Shown here piece after piece: positions 35,784 through 43,969 of a DNA stretch of 64,000 nt; position 1 is the stretch's first letter, and every line of letters begins with the position of its first letter. The position numbers and the translations under genes are program-made. Source of the stretch: Massilia sp. BSC265 (GTDB lineage: Bacteria; Pseudomonadota; Gammaproteobacteria; Burkholderiales; Burkholderiaceae_D); NCBI RefSeq assembly GCF_000740675.1, contig NZ_JPXI01000033.1:124001-188000 (forward strand). Reading direction: 5' to 3'. The notes under the pieces were generated by a model, which ran no database searches, was not told the origin of the DNA, and was given only the letters and a program-made list of their open reading frames with translations.

Positions 35784-36386
35784 TCAGTGCGTCTGGGCGC
35801 CGGTCGGACGGCTACCCTGGCCGCCGCCGGCCTGGTGGCCGCCTTGCCCCCCGCCCTGTTGGCCTTGCTGCGCCTGCTGGCCCCGCTGCGCCTCGCCATT
35901 GCCACCCGACGCGGCGTGGGCATCGCCATTGGGCTGTGCGAACGGATCGGCAATGTTGCGCATTGCTTCTTGCCGGTTACGGAGATTGCGCTCGGTTTCC
36001 TCGGCGGTGGTGCGCGCTACCTCATCGACCAGGGCACGTGCGGTGCGCGTCGTGTTCTGCACGTGCTGCTCGGTCACGCGCGCCAGCTCGACCTGGGCAT
36101 CGGCGGCAACGCGCGAGAGGTGCTGCTGGTAGGCGCGCAGCTTCTCGGTGGTCGGCTGGGCCCGCGCGGAAGCGGCGCTGAGCGCCTCGGTCTGGCGCTC
36201 GGCGCTCAGCACCTGCTGGCTCGCCAGCGTGCTTTCCTCGACCATGGTCTGGACGAGCTGGATGTTCAGGTCGCACATCTGCTGGAACGAGCGGAACATC
36301 GATTTGGACATGTCATTCAGGAAGGCGGTCTGCGCGTCCATGTGGGTACGCACGGCCGGGGTCACGGATTGCGGAAGGAAATACAT
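35784..36386 (-). CDS. Phasin family protein with Gly/Gln-rich tail
   Basis: 200 residues. Residues 1-150 are one long amphipathic helical region typical of phasins (FLNDMSKSMFRSFQQMCDLNIQLVQTMVEES ... in pattern, with heptads). Phasins coat polyhydroxyalkanoate granules and control their size. The last 45 residues are low-complexity Gly/Gln/His (QQGQQGGGQGGHQAGGG), which is unusual. GAGG precedes the ATG. No PHA synthase gene lies in this window. A generic coiled-coil protein is the main alternative. Confidence 0.75.
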   Translation of the reverse strand: MYFLPQSVTPAVRTHMDAQTAFLNDMSKSMFRSFQQMCDLNIQLVQTMVEESTLASQQVLSAERQTEALSAASARAQPTTEKLRAYQQHLSRVAADAQVELARVTEQHVQNTTRTARALVDEVARTTAEETERNLRNRQEAMRNIADPFAQPNGDAHAASGGNGEAQRGQQAQQGQQGGGQGGHQAGGGQGSRPTGAQTH

Positions 36387-36518
36387 GCATTGACCTCATT
36401 ATGTGGTTGCAATAAAAGGCACGCCACGACCGACGAAGCAGCCGTGACACGAAGGTAGAAGGCTAAAGAGACTGGCGGGAACACGTTTGATGTAAACCAA
36501 ACGTGCACCGGTCGGGAT

Positions 36519-37412
36519 TCATCGGCGGGCCAGCGCCGCAGGCAGCTCGGCGCCGCAATCCTTGCAGAAGTTTGCGCCGGCATCATGGCCGCTGCTGTTG
36601 CAGGCATCACAGGTGCGCGCCGGGCGCGTCGGGCCCAGGCGGCGGTCGCCGCGGCGCGCCGTCATCTCGGCGGTGACGATGCCGGTCGGCACCGCCAGGA
36701 TGCCCCAGCCGAGCAGCATCATGAAGGAAGCAATGCCCTTGCCGAGCGGCGTATGCGGGGTGATGTCGCCATAGCCGACAGTGGTCATGGTGACGATCGC
36801 CCAGTACATCGCCATGGGAATGCTGGTATAACCGTGCTCCGGCCCTTCCACCACGTACATGACCGTCCCCAGGATCAGGACCGCCATCAGCACCACCGAC
36901 AGGAACACCATGATCTTGCGCCGGCTGGCGGCCAGCGCCTCGCCCAGCCGCGTGTACTCTTCGATGTACAGGGTCAGCTTGAAGATGCGGAACACGCGCA
37001 GGAGGCGCAGGATGCGGATGTCCAGCAGCGCTTCGCTGCCAGGTACCAGCAGGGAGATATAGGTCGGCAGGACGGACAGCAAGTCGATGATGCCGTAGAA
37101 GCTCAGGGCATAGCGCAGCGGCCGGCGCACCGTCAGCAGCCGCGCCGCGTATTCGGCCGTGAACAGCAGCGTGAAGAACCATTCGAGGGCATACATTACC
37201 TTCCGATGGGCGCCGCCGATCGTCGGTACGCTGTCGAGCACCACGACCAGGATGCTGAGCAGGATGGCCGCCACCAGCACGATATCGAAGGCCCGTCCCG
37301 CCGGGGTGTCGATGCCGAAGATGACCTCATGTACGCGCGCGCGCCATCCTCCCGGCGGTCCGGCGTAGTCGACCGGGAAGAAGGCGTCGCGCTGGCGCTT
37401 CCTTGCGCTCAT
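36519..37412 (-). CDS. Voltage-gated-type K+ channel with C-terminal zinc ribbon
   Basis: 297 residues. Six membrane helices: S1 (AFDIVLVAAILLSILVVVL), S2 and S3, an S4 with regularly spaced Arg (DIRILRLLRVFRIFKL), S5, the pore with the K+ filter TVGYGD, and S6. A short cytoplasmic tail ends in CDAC ... FCKDCG, two CxxC pairs that look like a zinc ribbon, an uncommon addition. It should pass K+ across the inner membrane. It overlaps the VOC gene by four bases (ATGA); that gene in turn overlaps a FMN reductase gene, so the three form one translational unit. Confidence 0.9.
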   Translation of the reverse strand: MSARKRQRDAFFPVDYAGPPGGWRARVHEVIFGIDTPAGRAFDIVLVAAILLSILVVVLDSVPTIGGAHRKVMYALEWFFTLLFTAEYAARLLTVRRPLRYALSFYGIIDLLSVLPTYISLLVPGSEALLDIRILRLLRVFRIFKLTLYIEEYTRLGEALAASRRKIMVFLSVVLMAVLILGTVMYVVEGPEHGYTSIPMAMYWAIVTMTTVGYGDITPHTPLGKGIASFMMLLGWGILAVPTGIVTAEMTARRGDRRLGPTRPARTCDACNSSGHDAGANFCKDCGAELPAALARR

Positions 37413-37828
37413 CGTGCCGGCGGCCCCTTGAGCTCGACCGTGTTGCGTTCGGGGTCGCGCAGGTAGATCGACGGCCCCTCGCCTTCAGCACCGTAGCGTG
37501 ATTCGACCGGCCCTGCGGCGACGCCATGCGCATCCAGGTGCCCCCGGATCGCCGCTTCGTCGAAAGGGTCGACCCGCAGGCACAGGTGGTCGAGGTTGCG
37601 CCCGCCGACACCCGGCGCTGCGCCGCCTTCGCGTCCCAGCTTGCCGTCGACGGGCACCAGGTCGATCAGCGAATGGCCGGCGCGCAGCTGGACCAGGCCG
37701 ATGTCGTCACACCGGCGCTCCACCCGGCAACCCAGCACCTCGCCGTAGAAGGCGATCATGGCCTCGAGGTCGGCCACGCGCAGTACGATGTGGTCGAGCC
37801 CGCGGACAGCGATTGGATTACCTGGCAT
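37409..37828 (-). CDS. VOC family protein (glyoxalase-like)
   Basis: 139 residues from the ATG at 37828. Two beta-alpha-beta-beta-beta modules: GLDHIVLRVADLEAMIAFY and NLDHLCLRVDPFDEA, ending in YLRDPERNTVELKGP. The His of each LDH motif and the terminal Glu are in the positions of metal ligands in glyoxalase I and related dioxygenases. The substrate is unknown; methylglyoxal-glutathione is one option. It lies between a FMN reductase gene (11-base overlap) and a K+ channel gene (4-base overlap), an arrangement that hints at electrophile response. Confidence 0.87.
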   Translation of the reverse strand: MPGNPIAVRGLDHIVLRVADLEAMIAFYGEVLGCRVERRCDDIGLVQLRAGHSLIDLVPVDGKLGREGGAAPGVGGRNLDHLCLRVDPFDEAAIRGHLDAHGVAAGPVESRYGAEGEGPSIYLRDPERNTVELKGPPAR

Positions 37829-38372
37829 GGCGCTCGACCCAGGCGGCGAAGGTGTCGATGAAGGCTTGGAAGAAGGCGCGGCTGGATTCGTCGATGAGCC
37901 TGTCGCCCTCGTACTTGCCCGCCACCATGCCGACATAGGCTTCCGGTGCCGGCATGCAGGGCATGTTCAGGAAGGGCAGCATCTGGCGTAGGTGGTGGTT
38001 GGCGCCGAAGCCGCCGAGCGCGCCGGGCGAGACGCTGACGATCGCGCAGGGCTTGTCGGCCCAGGCCGCCGCGCCGTACGGGCGCGAGCCGACGTCGATC
38101 GCATTCTTCAGCGCGCCCGGCACCGAGCGGTTGTATTCCGGCGTGCAGAACAGGATGCCGTCGGCCTGCTTGACGCGCTCGCGGAAAGCCGTGAACGCGG
38201 CCGGCGGATTGTCGGTCTCGTCGTCCTGGTTGTAGAGCGGCAAGTCGCGGATCTCGACGATTTCCATGCTGAGGCTGGCAGGCGCCAGCTCGATCATCGA
38301 TTGCGCCACCTTGCGGGTGAACGAGTCCTTGCGCAGGCTGCCGACGATGATGGCAATGTTCCGAGTGGTCAT
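37818..38372 (-). CDS. NADPH-dependent FMN reductase (flavodoxin-like quinone/azo reductase family)
   Basis: 184 residues. GSLRKDSFTRKVAQ near the N-terminus is the FMN phosphate loop, and FCTPEYNRSVPGALKNAIDVGSR in pattern is the family signature around the flavin. VSVSPGALGGFGA binds the ring edge. Members reduce quinones, chromate or azo dyes with NAD(P)H in the cytoplasm. AAAGGA precedes the ATG at 38372. It heads the overlapping trio with the VOC and K+ channel genes. In E. coli the unrelated pair KefF (FMN quinone reductase) and KefC (K+ efflux) show a similar pairing. Confidence 0.92.
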   Translation of the reverse strand: MTTRNIAIIVGSLRKDSFTRKVAQSMIELAPASLSMEIVEIRDLPLYNQDDETDNPPAAFTAFRERVKQADGILFCTPEYNRSVPGALKNAIDVGSRPYGAAAWADKPCAIVSVSPGALGGFGANHHLRQMLPFLNMPCMPAPEAYVGMVAGKYEGDRLIDESSRAFFQAFIDTFAAWVERHAR

Positions 38373-38470
38373 GGCGTTCCTTTCAACAGTTCCGGTTGCA
38401 AAGCGTGATGGTAGCCAATTTGACAGCATCGCGCTGGCGGCGCCAGCGCCGGCTCCCATGCACGCGGCAC

Positions 38471-40198
38471 TCAAGCAGGACCGTCAAGGGGTGGCCTCAG
38501 GATCTCTGCCAGGCGCTCCGCCGTGCACGGTTTCGGGACGTGCATGTCGAACCCCGCTTCCAGCGCGGCGGCGCGCACCGCCGGGGAGTTATAGCCGGTG
38601 AAGGCAACCAGCCGGGTGGCATTGCCGATCGCGGTACGCGCGCGGCGGGCGACTTCGAAGCCGTCCAGCCCCGGCAGGCCGACATCGACGATGGCCAGGT
38701 CCGGCGCCTCGTTGATGATCTTTTCCAGCCCGTCCCTGCCATTGTCGACCGCCGTCACCAGGTAGCCCGACGCGCTCAAGAGATCCCTCAGGGTATCGCG
38801 CGCATCGACATTGTCCTCGACGATAAGGACCCGGCGCAGGCTGCCCGATGGCTGAGGCAGCGGCGTGGCGCCTGGGGCCAGGCAGCGGTCCTCGCGTTGT
38901 TGCTGTACCAACTGCGGCGTCAGCGGCAGCTCGATGGTGAAGCTGCTGCCATAGGCCAGGCCTTTGCTCCAGGCCGCGACCCGGCCGCCATGCAGCTCGA
39001 CGATCGCGCGTACCAGGGCCAGGCCGATGCCCAGCCCGCCGCGAGAACGGTCGAGGCTGACGTCCACCTGCACGAACATGTCGAAGATCGCCTCGAGCTT
39101 GTCCGGCGGGATGCCGCGTCCTTCGTCCCTCACCTCGATCCGGGCCCAGGCCGCGTCCCCCGAGCGGATCGGTTCGAGGCTGACCTCGACATGCCCGCCC
39201 GGCTCGCTGTACTTGGCTGCGTTCGTCAGCAGATTGCTCAAGGCCTGCTCCAGGCGGGCCGCGTCGCCGTAGGCGGCGAATCCACCGGGTGCGATGCGCG
39301 TCGCGACGCCCAGTCCACGCCGTTCGAACAGCTCGCGCGCCGCGTGCATCGCATCCTCGACCACGTCGCGCAGGTCGAGCGGCGCGCGCTGCAGCTCCAC
39401 CGCGCCGCGGTCGATCCGTGACATCTCGAGCAGGTCGTCCACCAAGCGGGTCAGGTTGCCTACCTGGCGCCGGCAAATGTCCAGCAGGTTTGCCTTGCGT
39501 TGCTCGTCCGCCGGCACGACATTCCACAGCTGCAGGGCGGACGAGATCGCCGCCAGCGGATTACGCAATTCATGGGCCAGCATCGCCAGGAACTCATCCT
39601 TGCGCACCGCCTCCTCGCGGGCCCGGCGGGCATACTCGGACAACTCCCCGTTGGCGTCGCGCAGTTCATCGTTGAGCCTGTCCAGTTCGCGGCTGCGCTG
39701 GACGATCTCCGCTTCCATCTTGAGGTTGTCGGCGCTCAGCCGTTCGCTCAAGCTGCGCTGCCGGGCATGCTCTTCGAGCAGGCTCATGTATTCGGTCACG
39801 TTGTCGACACGGTGGATGATGCAGAGCAGCTCGCCATCGCGGCCGAATACGGGTGCATTGACCGGACTCCAGTAACGTTTTTCGAAACCCGTGCCGTCGG
39901 CGTTCGGCACGTCGTAGCGCTGGACTGCCATGACGTCGGTCTTGTGTGTCTCGACCACCCGCCGCAGCGAACGCGACAGGTTGTGGGTGGAGTTCGCCTC
40001 CGGCGTGTCCGGGTTGTCCGGAAAGACCTGGAAGACCGGACGGCCGACGACCTCGGCGCGCCGGCGCAGCGTGGCGCGGAGGTACTCTTCGCTGACGCCT
40101 GCGATGGTGAAGTCCGGATCCGGAAACAGCAGCAGGAAGGCGCCCGGCAGTGCCTCGAAGATCGCTTTGAATTGTTCAGGAAGAAGGTGACCGTCCAT
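38471..40198 (-). CDS. Soluble hybrid histidine kinase: PAS-HisKA-HATPase-REC
   Basis: 575 residues without membrane helices. PAS domain at about 8-140 (ALPGAFLLLFPDPDFTIAG ... HRVDNVTEYMS), coiled coil, HisKA with AHELRNPLAA, ATPase with NLLTNAAKYSEPGG, DEGRGIPPD and GGLGIGLALVR, and a receiver with VEDN, Asp in AIVDVGLPGLDG and Lys in VPKPC. The architecture is what the shortened gene at 13700 would have had if complete. A 13-base palindrome (40212-40224) lies just upstream and could be an operator. TAGGA and AGGAGG precede the only possible ATG. Confidence 0.92.
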   Translation of the reverse strand: MDGHLLPEQFKAIFEALPGAFLLLFPDPDFTIAGVSEEYLRATLRRRAEVVGRPVFQVFPDNPDTPEANSTHNLSRSLRRVVETHKTDVMAVQRYDVPNADGTGFEKRYWSPVNAPVFGRDGELLCIIHRVDNVTEYMSLLEEHARQRSLSERLSADNLKMEAEIVQRSRELDRLNDELRDANGELSEYARRAREEAVRKDEFLAMLAHELRNPLAAISSALQLWNVVPADEQRKANLLDICRRQVGNLTRLVDDLLEMSRIDRGAVELQRAPLDLRDVVEDAMHAARELFERRGLGVATRIAPGGFAAYGDAARLEQALSNLLTNAAKYSEPGGHVEVSLEPIRSGDAAWARIEVRDEGRGIPPDKLEAIFDMFVQVDVSLDRSRGGLGIGLALVRAIVELHGGRVAAWSKGLAYGSSFTIELPLTPQLVQQQREDRCLAPGATPLPQPSGSLRRVLIVEDNVDARDTLRDLLSASGYLVTAVDNGRDGLEKIINEAPDLAIVDVGLPGLDGFEVARRARTAIGNATRLVAFTGYNSPAVRAAALEAGFDMHVPKPCTAERLAEILRPPLDGPA

Positions 40199-40272
40199 CC
40201 TCCTATCCTAACCCAACTGTTGGGAACTCTCGTGTCCGGGAAACAACGGGTGCCCGGGACGCCGGCGGCGCC

Positions 40273-40581
40273 TCAGATCCGCAGCCGCTTGCGCTCCGCA
40301 AGAAAACGTTTCAAGGCGGCAGCGGAGAGAACCACCACCGGATCGCCGTGCCACACATAGAGGAAAGGCTCCCCTCCCTGGCGGTCGGTGAGCTTGGCCG
40401 ACACCAGGAAGCGCGTGCCGAGCGGATAGCGTTCGAGATCGCCGAGTGCGCGCGAACATTGTATCCGCAGCGATGTCGCGTAGGCCTGGCCCGAGACCGG
40501 GCGGATGCATACCCGCCCGGTGCGCGGATCGATGGCGGATTCGACGGCAACGTCGCGGTAGGCCCAGGTGTCACGCGCCAT
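40273..40581 (-). CDS. Small hypothetical protein
   Basis: 102 residues starting MARDTWAYRDVAVESAID. It has a beta-rich pattern (GRVCIRPVSGQAY; PLGTRFLVSAKLTDRQGGEPFLYVWHGDPV) and a basic C-terminus (KRFLAERKRLRI). No family or motif recognised. AAGGG lies upstream, and the start sits four bases after the stop of the MFS gene, so it is probably the second gene of that operon. A longer start at 40629 would overlap the MFS gene. Confidence 0.6.
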   Translation of the reverse strand: MARDTWAYRDVAVESAIDPRTGRVCIRPVSGQAYATSLRIQCSRALGDLERYPLGTRFLVSAKLTDRQGGEPFLYVWHGDPVVVLSAAALKRFLAERKRLRI

Positions 40582-40585
40582 CGGC

Positions 40586-41872
40586 TCAGCCCTTCGCCCA
40601 GCCCGCCGGACGGGCCACCGGCGCTTCACGGATCGGCAGGTTGACGAGCGCGGCCCCCAGGGCCAACAGGATGTCGGCGTACCACATCCAGGTGTAGTCG
40701 CCGAAGCGGACGAAGGACAAGCCGCCCAGCCAGGCGCCGAAGAAGCCGCCGATCTGGTGCGACAGCAGGGTCATGCCGAACAGGGTCGCCAGGTAGCGCA
40801 TGCCGAACAGCTTGCCGACCAGGCCGGCCGTGGGCGGCACGGTGGCCAGCCAGGTGAAGCCAAGGGCACCCGCGAACAGGTAGAAGGTCGGCGCAGTCTT
40901 GGGCGCCAGCAGGTAGATCACGATCAGCACGGCGCGGCTGGCGTAGATGATGGCCAGCAGCGACTTCATGCGATAGCGACCGGCCAGCGCGCCCGCGGCC
41001 AGGCTGCCCGCAATGTTGAACAGGCCGATCAGGGCCAGCGCGGTGGCCGAGACGCCGGCCGGCAGGCCGCACAGGGCGACTTCCTGCGGCAAGTGGGTGA
41101 CGAGGAAGGCGATATGGAAGCCGCAGGTGAAGAAGCCGAGGTGCAGGCACAGGTAGCTGCGGTCGCGCATGGCCCGGCGCAGCTGTTCGGTGAGTGTGAT
41201 GCCGGGTGGCGCCGGCACTGCCGGCGCGGTGGCGGCTGGCGCGGCAGCGGCAACGCCGGCACTCGTCATTGGTGCGGCTGCTTTCTTGTTGCGCATGCCG
41301 AGCGCAAGGGGAATCGTCAGCAGGGTCGTGGCCGCCATCGTCAGCATGGCCGTCACCCAGCCGGCACCGGCAATGATCGCCTGCATCAGCGGTGCGAACA
41401 CGAACTGGCCGAAGGAACCGCCGGCATTGATGAAGCCGGACGCGAAGGCGCGGCGCTCCGCGGGCAGGCGCTGGGCAGTGGCGCCGATCAGGATGGAGAA
41501 GCTGCCGGCCCCGGCACCGGCTGCGGACAGGATGCCCATCGTGAGCAACAAGCCCCACTCGGACTCGACGAAGGGGGTGGCGGCGGTACCCGCGGCGAGC
41601 ATGATGCCGCCAATGACAATGACCCTGGCCGCGCCATACTTGTCGGCGATGGCGCCGAAGACGGGCTGCGAAGCACCCCACATGAGCTGGGCCACGGCCA
41701 TCGCGAAGCTGATCGTGGCGACGCCGAGGCCGGTAGAAGTATTGATCGGCGACAGGAACAGGCCTGTGGTCAGGCGGGCACCCATCGTGATCATCAGGAT
41801 CGTGCTGGCGGCCAGGATCAACATCCAGGCCGCGCGCGGCGTCATCGCTCCTTGCTCGTTCAGGTGAGACAT
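40586..41872 (-). CDS. MFS transporter (OFA/monocarboxylate-like)
   Basis: 428 residues, 12 membrane helices in two halves with a Pro/Ala-rich loop between (about 200-225). The motif between helices 2 and 3 is FGAIADKYGAARVIVIGG, a form of the MFS motif A. The overall pattern (TTGLFLSPINTSTGLGVATISFA) resembles the oxalate/formate and monocarboxylate branch. The substrate is not known. AGGAG precedes the start. Expression is driven from a near-consensus promoter with a palindrome in its spacer (41916-41944), so a repressor is likely. Confidence 0.9.
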   Translation of the reverse strand: MSHLNEQGAMTPRAAWMLILAASTILMITMGARLTTGLFLSPINTSTGLGVATISFAMAVAQLMWGASQPVFGAIADKYGAARVIVIGGIMLAAGTAATPFVESEWGLLLTMGILSAAGAGAGSFSILIGATAQRLPAERRAFASGFINAGGSFGQFVFAPLMQAIIAGAGWVTAMLTMAATTLLTIPLALGMRNKKAAAPMTSAGVAAAAPAATAPAVPAPPGITLTEQLRRAMRDRSYLCLHLGFFTCGFHIAFLVTHLPQEVALCGLPAGVSATALALIGLFNIAGSLAAGALAGRYRMKSLLAIIYASRAVLIVIYLLAPKTAPTFYLFAGALGFTWLATVPPTAGLVGKLFGMRYLATLFGMTLLSHQIGGFFGAWLGGLSFVRFGDYTWMWYADILLALGAALVNLPIREAPVARPAGWAKG

Positions 41873-41915
41873 GTACGGCTCCTACTCGGTTGGGCCAGAT
41901 CGCGCCACCGAAGGA

Positions 41916-41944
41916 TTATAGTGCATATGCACGTACATGTCAGA
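41916..41944 (-). promoter_or_regulatory. Strong sigma-70 promoter of the MFS gene with internal palindromic operator
   Basis: On the minus strand CTGACA, a 17-base spacer, and a perfect TATAAT (41916-41921). The predicted transcript start is near 41909, giving a leader of about 37 bases. The spacer contains the perfect 12-base palindrome GTGCATATGCAC (41922-41933), directly abutting the -10 box, a classic repressor position. No regulator gene is adjacent. Confidence 0.75.
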
Positions 41945-41955
41945 GCATCATCATG

Positions 41956-42474
41956 TCATCCCGGTTCGGCAGCGCGGATCAGCATGGCCACGGACTCCGC
42001 GGCCATGCCCTCTTCGCGTCCGAGGAAGCCGAGCTTCTCGTTGGTCTTGGCCTTGATGTTGACCTGCTGCGGCGACACGCCCAGGTCTTCGGCGATGCGC
42101 GAGACCATTTGCGGGATATGCGGCGCCATTTTCGGCTGCTGGGCGATGATGGTCGCGTCGATGTTGCCGATGGTGTAGCCGGTCGCCACCACGCGGTGGG
42201 CCACTTCGCGCAGCAGGGTGCGCGAGTCGGCGCCGGCGAACATTGGATCGGTGTCCGGGAAGTGCTTGCCGATGTCGCCCAGTGCGGCGGCGCCCAGCAG
42301 CGAATCGATGATCGCGTGCAGCAGCACGTCGGCATCCGAGTGGCCGAGCAGGCCGAGACGATGCGGGATGGTCACGCCGCCGACGATGAGCTTGCGCCCC
42401 TCGACCAGCGCGTGGCAGTCATAGCCGGTTCCGATGCGGAACGGCGGGGTAGGATTCCAGGATGCTTGTGCCAT
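41956..42474 (-). CDS. ispF: 2-C-methyl-D-erythritol 2,4-cyclodiphosphate synthase
   Basis: 172 residues, slightly longer than usual because of a short N-terminal extension. Zinc ligands lie in GYDCHAL and the His of [28 protein letters not shown] and [17 protein letters not shown] are family signatures. It cyclises the IspE product (CDP-ME 2-phosphate) to MEcPP in the MEP pathway. It follows ispD by six bases on the same strand. Confidence 0.97.
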   Translation of the reverse strand: MAQASWNPTPPFRIGTGYDCHALVEGRKLIVGGVTIPHRLGLLGHSDADVLLHAIIDSLLGAAALGDIGKHFPDTDPMFAGADSRTLLREVAHRVVATGYTIGNIDATIIAQQPKMAPHIPQMVSRIAEDLGVSPQQVNIKAKTNEKLGFLGREEGMAAESVAMLIRAAEPG

Positions 42475-42480
42475 GGTGGT

Positions 42481-43236
42481 TCAGTTCGCTTCGTTATCCA
42501 TCAAGAAGGTTCGTTCGGAAGCTGCCAGGTACATCTCGGCGATCCGGATGTCGGCGGGCAGCGTGACTTTGAGGTTGCGGGGATGCCCTTCCACTAACTT
42601 GGGGGCCAGTCCCAGCGCTTCAACCGCGCTGGCGTCGTCGGTAATCGCGGACGGGTCGGTCGCCGCGTCGAGGGCCCGCAGCAAGAGCCGGTAGCGGAAC
42701 ATCTGCGGCGTCTGCGCCAGCCAGAGTCGGTCACGCGAGACGGTCGAGACCTTACCCGCGACGCTGCGCTTGACGGTGTCGACCACGGGCAAGGCCAGCA
42801 GTCCGCCGACCGGGTGCTCACCCGTTTCGACGATCAGGCGTTCGATGAGTTCCGCATCCAGGCCGGGACGGGCGGCATCGTGCACGAGGACCCAGTCGTC
42901 GACGCCGATGCTGCCGTGCAGCACCCGCAGGCCGTTGCGGATCGACTCCATGCGGGTAGCGCCGCCACAACGCAGCACGGTCACGCCGTCCGGCGGAACG
43001 ACGCCATCGATGTAGGGATCGTCGGCGCTGACCACCACATAGGTGTGGGCGACCAGGGGACTCGAGCGGAAAGCGTCGAGCGTATGGCGCAGCATCGGCT
43101 TGCCGCCGATCTGCAGGTATTGCTTGGGGCTGCTCGCTCCCATGCGTGCGCCGACCCCGGCCGCGGGGAGCAGCGCGAAATAACGCTGCGAGCGCTGCGG
43201 CAACGGTGGATTGGCTTGTACTGCCGGGTTTGTCAT
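42481..43236 (-). CDS. ispD: 2-C-methyl-D-erythritol 4-phosphate cytidylyltransferase
   Basis: 251 residues. The CTP-binding segment is FALLPAAGVGARMGASSPKQYL, with the Arg and Lys that stabilise the transition state. VHDAARPGL, DTVKRSV and RDRLWLAQTPQMFR are further signatures. It makes CDP-methylerythritol from MEP and CTP. An N-terminal extension of about 18 residues precedes the core. The start overlaps by one base (TAATG) the stop of the secreted HExxH protein gene, and ispF follows. Confidence 0.97.
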   Translation of the reverse strand: MTNPAVQANPPLPQRSQRYFALLPAAGVGARMGASSPKQYLQIGGKPMLRHTLDAFRSSPLVAHTYVVVSADDPYIDGVVPPDGVTVLRCGGATRMESIRNGLRVLHGSIGVDDWVLVHDAARPGLDAELIERLIVETGEHPVGGLLALPVVDTVKRSVAGKVSTVSRDRLWLAQTPQMFRYRLLLRALDAATDPSAITDDASAVEALGLAPKLVEGHPRNLKVTLPADIRIAEMYLAASERTFLMDNEAN

Positions 43237-43958
43237 TATTGCTTGCGTTTCTGTACAGGTCGAAGCAGCGACTGTACCTCACCTCCGCAAACCTTGCCGA
43301 GGCGGGCATATTCCTGCGGCGAATCGATCGCGGCCTGCAAGGCCTCGACCTTCGCCATTTCGCTTTTAATGTAGGGCATCCAGCCACGGTCGATTTCGCG
43401 CTGCAGCAGGCTTTGTGCCTGTCCGATGCGCGCGTACAGGGGCTTTTCCTCGAAGCGGCGCTCGAGGGCAAGGCGTACCCTGGCCTCGGCCTTGGGCAGG
43501 TAGTCGAGGTAGGCGTTCAGGTGGCGCATCTCGTGCGCCAGCACTTCTTCGTACGCGCAGGAACCGGGCCGGAATTCGCGGCTGATGTAGACCACGATCG
43601 GAGGGTAGTACAGCTTGATCTCGATGTGCGGCGCAATGCATTCGTAGCCGCTGGCCGGGTCGCTGAGCAGGCGTCCGCCGACGTTGATGCTGACGCGCGA
43701 CTCGGTGCGGGTCAGGCCCAGCACCACTTGGCCGGGGTTCAACTTTTGATTCGGTGCCTTGCCCTTCATGGCCGTGAGCGATCGGAAACCCACGGTGTTA
43801 TCGATGCGAAAGCCGTTCTGGGTGCCGGTCAGCACCGACAGGGTATCGCCCATGGTGTCCTCGCAGCGCGCCTGGAAATCGGTGCGTGGCCCAGCCTGCA
43901 CCGCCGATGCGGCTGCCGCGGCCCAGCACAGGAGGGCAAGCACGAGCAGCCGCATCAT
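43236..43958 (-). CDS. Secreted protein with HExxH motif, putative metallopeptidase
   Basis: 240 residues from the first of two tandem ATG codons at 43958. Signal peptide MMRLLVLALLCWAAAAASAVQA. The middle has beta-strands (YPPIVVYISREF) leading to EEVLAHEMRHLNAYLDYL, where HEMRH fits the HExxH zinc motif of metallopeptidases in a helix. A helical C-terminus follows with repeated Arg/Glu and a late Cys. Four cysteines in the mature part could pair. It is a likely periplasmic zinc peptidase, but no substrate or named family can be given. It sits between a Nudix gene (11-base gap) and ispD (1-base overlap). Confidence 0.7.
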   Translation of the reverse strand: MMRLLVLALLCWAAAAASAVQAGPRTDFQARCEDTMGDTLSVLTGTQNGFRIDNTVGFRSLTAMKGKAPNQKLNPGQVVLGLTRTESRVSINVGGRLLSDPASGYECIAPHIEIKLYYPPIVVYISREFRPGSCAYEEVLAHEMRHLNAYLDYLPKAEARVRLALERRFEEKPLYARIGQAQSLLQREIDRGWMPYIKSEMAKVEALQAAIDSPQEYARLGKVCGGEVQSLLRPVQKRKQ

Positions 43959-43969
43959 GACGTCAAGCG

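Noticed and set aside
40199..40272. AGGAGG directly abutting the ATG of the hybrid kinase as a sign of a wrong start
   Set aside because: A second site (TAGGA) lies at normal distance, an in-frame stop lies just upstream, and no later start fits the PAS domain.
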